Positions 12,701-14,810 of a stretch of 14,810 nucleotides of DNA are shown here, one piece after another (the first letter of the stretch is position 1; every line of letters begins with the position of its first letter). A model generated the notes under the pieces. The model made no database searches. It saw only the letters and a list, made by a program, of their open reading frames with translations, and had not been told where the DNA came from. A program made the translations under genes and the position numbers. This DNA comes from Candidatus Scatomorpha stercorigallinarum (GTDB lineage: Bacteria; Bacillota_A; Clostridia; Oscillospirales; Oscillospiraceae), in assembly GCA_018713375.1 (NCBI GenBank), contig DVOV01000118.1, positions 1 through 14,810 of the forward strand, in the 5' to 3' direction.

Positions 12701-14810
12701 CCTTCACTTCCGCGCGCATCCCCAGCCGCCAAAAGGCGGGATGGTTTACATAATCGTTGAGCCGCGCCAGCATGGGCACGAACTCCACGCGCAGCTCGCC
12801 CGCCAGTTCATCGCTGCGGAGCGTGAATTCGCGCAGTTCCGCCGTGTGCCCGGCGGCCACGGCGGCGAGGGCGCGCGTCCCCAAATCCTCCCCGCGGCCC
12901 GTGAAGGCGGCAAAAGCGCCCGTGAAAAGGTGCTCGAAGGCGAGGCCGCCCTCCGCGCCGGGCAGGGGCAGCAGGTCCATGGCCCGCCCGCCGCTGATGA
13001 AGCGGGCGGAGACGCCCGCCGGGCCGCGCAGGGCGTCCTGCGCGCCCAGATAGACGCCGTAGCCGGCGGAGGATGCAGTAGAGAGGCCGGTATCAGTTAA
13101 CATAACATTGTACACGCCGTTCGACAGCAGGCAGACTTCGGGCCGGGCGGCGTCCGCGGCCGCGCCGCGGCGCTCACAGGCGTCCGCCGGGAGGCGGCCC
13201 GGTTTGGCCGGCGGCTCCTCCCCGCCCGGGCGCAGCGTGACGGCCCGGGCGCTGGTGCGCTCGGCCAGCAGCGGGGCAAAGGCCCTCATCTCCGGCGCGG
13301 ACATGAAGCGGCGCGCCATCACGCCGTCCAGCAGGCAGTTGGCCGCCGCCGTGATGCTCATGCCCAGGTGGTGGGCCATCACGCAGCGCACGGCCCGCGG
13401 CCCGTCCGGGCAGCGCGCGGGCGTGAAGTCCACGGCTTCGCAGAGGCCGAATGGCCCCTCCGCGCCCAGAGCGGCGAAGCGGCGCAGGTTCTCAACGGCC
13501 TCCCGCGGGCAGACGCAGAGGGCGAGGTAGCTCGCGTAGGGCGCGGCGACGGTGTCCGCGCCCATGCCGCGCTTGAGGGCCAGCGCGGCGCAGCCGTGGG
13601 CCTTGTAGCGGTAGTTTTGCGCGCCGTCCAGGGCGTAAAAGGCGCTCTCCGACTCGCCCCAGGGCAGGCCGGGCAGCACGTCGCGCCGCTGGGCATAAAT
13701 GCAGAAGCGCGCGCTTTCCCAGAGCGCGCCGCCCGGCGCGAGCGGCAGGAAGATCTCGGGCATCAGATATTCAAACATGGTGCCCGTCCAGCTGGCCATG
13801 CCCCGGCGCGGCCCGCAGCGGACCATGGCGCGGCTGAGCGCGCGCCAGTGGCGGCGCGTGACGAGGCCGCGGGCCACGGCGTAAAAGCCCGTCAGGCGCG
13901 CTTCGCTGCTCATCAGGTCGTAGAGCCCCTCGGAGAGCTCGCCGCGTTCGGCGTCGAAGCCGATGCGGAACAGCCGCCGGCGCCCGTCGAAGAGCGCGGC
14001 GAAGTCCATGCCCTCCGCCAGCGCCTGCGCCCGCTCCGCCAGGCCGCCGCGGCCGTATTCGCGCAGCCCGGCGGCCAGGGCCGTCAGGCAGGCGGCCAGG
14101 TTGCCGCTGTCCACGGTGGAGACGTAGCGCGGCGCGAGCGGCGCGAGCGCCCTGATGTCGTACCAGTTATAAAGGTGCCCGCGCCACTTGGGCAGGCCCT
14201 CGAGCGTGCCGAGCATGTTTTTGATGAGCGAAAGGGCGTTTTCCGGCTCCTCCACGCCGAGGTCGGCGGCGGCCAGGGCGGAGACGAGGGCAAGGCCGAT
14301 GTTCGTCGGCGAGGTGCGCTCCGCCGCGCCCACGGGCGGCTGCTGCTGGACGTTGTCCGGCGGCAGATAGCCGTATTCCGGGCGGCAATAAGCGGAAAAA
14401 TAGCCCCACATCTTCTTCACCTCCCCCAGCAGGAAGGCGCGGCCGTCCTCGTCGAGCGCCTCCGCGCGCAGCGGCCCGCCGGCGAGGTATCTGCCCACCG
14501 CCGGCCCGACGAGCCAGAGGGCGCACACGCCGGCCGTGGGCGAGAAGGGCGCGGCGGCCAGCGCGGCCGCGCCCAGCAGGCACTGCGGCCACATGGCGCG
14601 CACGTGCGCGGCAAAGGTGCCGGAGGCGCTCTCGCCCTGGGCGGCGGTCTGCCATTGAAGCAGGTCTTTTTTTGTCACGAAGCTGCGCCAGAGGGCGGTG
14701 GCTGCCGCGCCGGTACAGACGGCGGCCTCCGCCGGCAGCAGCAGCGCCTTTACGCCGGCGCGCAGCAGCTCCCCCGCCGCGCCGCGGTGGGAGAGCGTCT
14801 CGCCCCGTCC
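9768..14810 (-). CDS. Cyclic beta-1,2-glucan synthase-like protein, C-terminal 1680 residues (partial at window edge)
   Basis: A giant membrane enzyme of the NdvB/Cgs type, which in Proteobacteria makes and ring-closes beta-1,2-glucans. The frame stays open to the window end, so the GTG at 14678 is not the start; the N-terminus and glycosyltransferase part lie outside. Near the edge, a hydrophobic segment and LWRSFVTKKDLLQWQTA (about 14690-14640) match the family junction before two more membrane spans. A glycoamylase-like domain covers about 14410-13250 (RTSPTNIGL at 14318-14292; LYNWYD and YVSTVDSGNL near 14170-14110; MAHHLGMS). A GH94 phosphorylase-like region follows to the end: TGLYQSGGAYGFRDQLQD, MHWWHP, RTRCSDDYLWLP, GDWNDG (10604-10587, with the general-acid Asp), GGQYTHGALW and GWTGYTGSAGW are all intact. 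No ribosome-binding site can be assessed. Confidence 0.9.
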   Translation of the reverse strand, partial: GRGETLSHRGAAGELLRAGVKALLLPAEAAVCTGAAATALWRSFVTKKDLLQWQTAAQGESASGTFAAHVRAMWPQCLLGAAALAAAPFSPTAGVCALWLVGPAVGRYLAGGPLRAEALDEDGRAFLLGEVKKMWGYFSAYCRPEYGYLPPDNVQQQPPVGAAERTSPTNIGLALVSALAAADLGVEEPENALSLIKNMLGTLEGLPKWRGHLYNWYDIRALAPLAPRYVSTVDSGNLAACLTALAAGLREYGRGGLAERAQALAEGMDFAALFDGRRRLFRIGFDAERGELSEGLYDLMSSEARLTGFYAVARGLVTRRHWRALSRAMVRCGPRRGMASWTGTMFEYLMPEIFLPLAPGGALWESARFCIYAQRRDVLPGLPWGESESAFYALDGAQNYRYKAHGCAALALKRGMGADTVAAPYASYLALCVCPREAVENLRRFAALGAEGPFGLCEAVDFTPARCPDGPRAVRCVMAHHLGMSITAAANCLLDGVMARRFMSAPEMRAFAPLLAERTSARAVTLRPGGEEPPAKPGRLPADACERRGAAADAARPEVCLLSNGVYNVMLTDTGLSTASSAGYGVYLGAQDALRGPAGVSARFISGGRAMDLLPLPGAEGGLAFEHLFTGAFAAFTGRGEDLGTRALAAVAAGHTAELREFTLRSDELAGELRVEFVPMLARLNDYVNHPAFWRLGMRAEVKEGALLITRLPRGDAPALCLCALADRACSWRANEDGEPLGWLNRPRVTLSAPVEAGAGEAWRLRLAISLAADGRSALASARAALAMGPEGFADIPGELAARGGFRAGDIAGAMDLASALAFPRARSQDVPPARELWQYGVSGDEPIVCARFESLEQRDAALALIRRHALLRACGLTGDLVFITADGGEYMRPLGRAVSELLAACGLEGLAGARGGVHTAERPAPEIERAAAAHYTLAADGASELLPPYAPGAGRAPGAYPPLPRRRTNSTAMPEAEWLPDGSLVFETCGKLPPRCWTHVLSNGLFGYLAADSGLGCMWQDNARLRRINEWVNDDLAVSGPEALETVVNGRRLSLFADADGENCRVTYGFGFARWEKCGASVTAFVPPGLDARVLLIERAPGRISWRTALTLAENGRDARCVTVEFEDGSFHAASPCWEGAGVSAAFSAPPTGWTGDLASALAGEMDGRAGAGLLPCFAAEFAAADLAVAVSTDARLAAELADLERARAELGRTAAHWRALLRRVQVKTPCERLDRFVNGWAAYQALASRLLGRTGLYQSGGAYGFRDQLQDAVNLILIDPALARGRIIDACAHQYEQGDVMHWWHPQEGVSRGVRTRCSDDYLWLPWAAAEYVQKTGDRAILQERAPFLRSRPLDGRERSRYEQPERTGETYTVLEHCRRAFALYKARGTGAHGLPLMLDGDWNDGFDAVGSGGRGESVWLAWFFAHTARAFAPLLPEAERGGLVSLAEESERAALAAWDGEWYLRGWYDNGAPLGGRGSRGCEIDVIAQAWAAMSAAVPPERRNAALDAALARLFDPDAPLTRLFAPPFAPGADSAGYINGYGPGFRENGGQYTHGALWLALACLKNGRAQDAVRVIRCALPRGDEKYGAEPHAVPADICAAAGRCGEAGWTGYTGSAGWLFRIAAEELLGLRLENGEVRFAPCVPPGWGFEAKWTDAAGREHGYQFTNNLPKGEEN

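Noticed and set aside
14676..14678. GTG as start of the glucan-synthase-like gene
   Set aside because: The frame continues open for 44 more codons to the window edge, and the upstream codons encode the hydrophobic segment and LWRSF expected in the family, so the gene is truncated by the window.

Overview
The window looks like chromosomal DNA of a GC-rich (clearly above 60 percent) anaerobic Firmicute, most likely a gut-type Clostridia/Oscillospiraceae relative. The basis is the gene families: a clostridial AlaS with a Cys-rich insert, a butyryl-CoA:acetate CoA-transferase-like enzyme, NrdR, the YmfF/YmfH peptidase pair, Lgt and a giant cyclic-glucan-synthase-like protein. The promoters are also SigA-like, several with an extended -10 (TGn), and the Shine-Dalgarno sites are strong AGGAGG types. 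I see no phage, insertion sequence, CRISPR, tRNA or rRNA. No stretch longer than about 270 bases lacks a gene.

Left part (1-2292): the 5' third of alaS runs leftward off the window edge. Divergent from it is a LysR-type regulator, followed 67 bases later by a small flavodoxin. The flavodoxin has its own near-consensus promoter with a perfect inverted repeat filling the -35/-10 spacer, and a strong terminator follows it. Middle (2293-5650): an AT-richer single-membrane-span protein of unknown function and a two-CBS-domain protein face left. The CoA-transferase and nrdR face right. The 268-base gap between the CBS gene and the CoA-transferase holds two divergent promoters and, between them, an exact match to the CcpA cre consensus, suggesting carbon-catabolite control of acid formation.

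Right part (5656-14810): one leftward, tightly packed cluster. It starts with the 3' portion (at least 1680 codons) of a cyclic beta-1,2-glucan synthase-like protein with membrane segments, a glycoamylase-like domain and a GH94 phosphorylase domain. Next come ymfF, ymfH (17-base overlap), lgt (6-base gap) and a Lys/Ala/Asp-rich helical protein (8-base overlap). The cluster ends at a perfect 16-bp hairpin shared with the convergent nrdR. The four promoter-distal genes are probably cotranscribed from an extended -10 promoter just before ymfF. Their shared theme appears to be the cell envelope and protein modification or maturation, but that is inference.

Most of the window is ordinary core and metabolic genes. 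I did not find a clearly new defence or mobile system. The points most worth a second look are the cre site, the odd translation start of the CBS gene, the palindrome-filled flavodoxin promoter, the glucan synthase/M16/lgt neighbourhood, and two small uncharacterised proteins.
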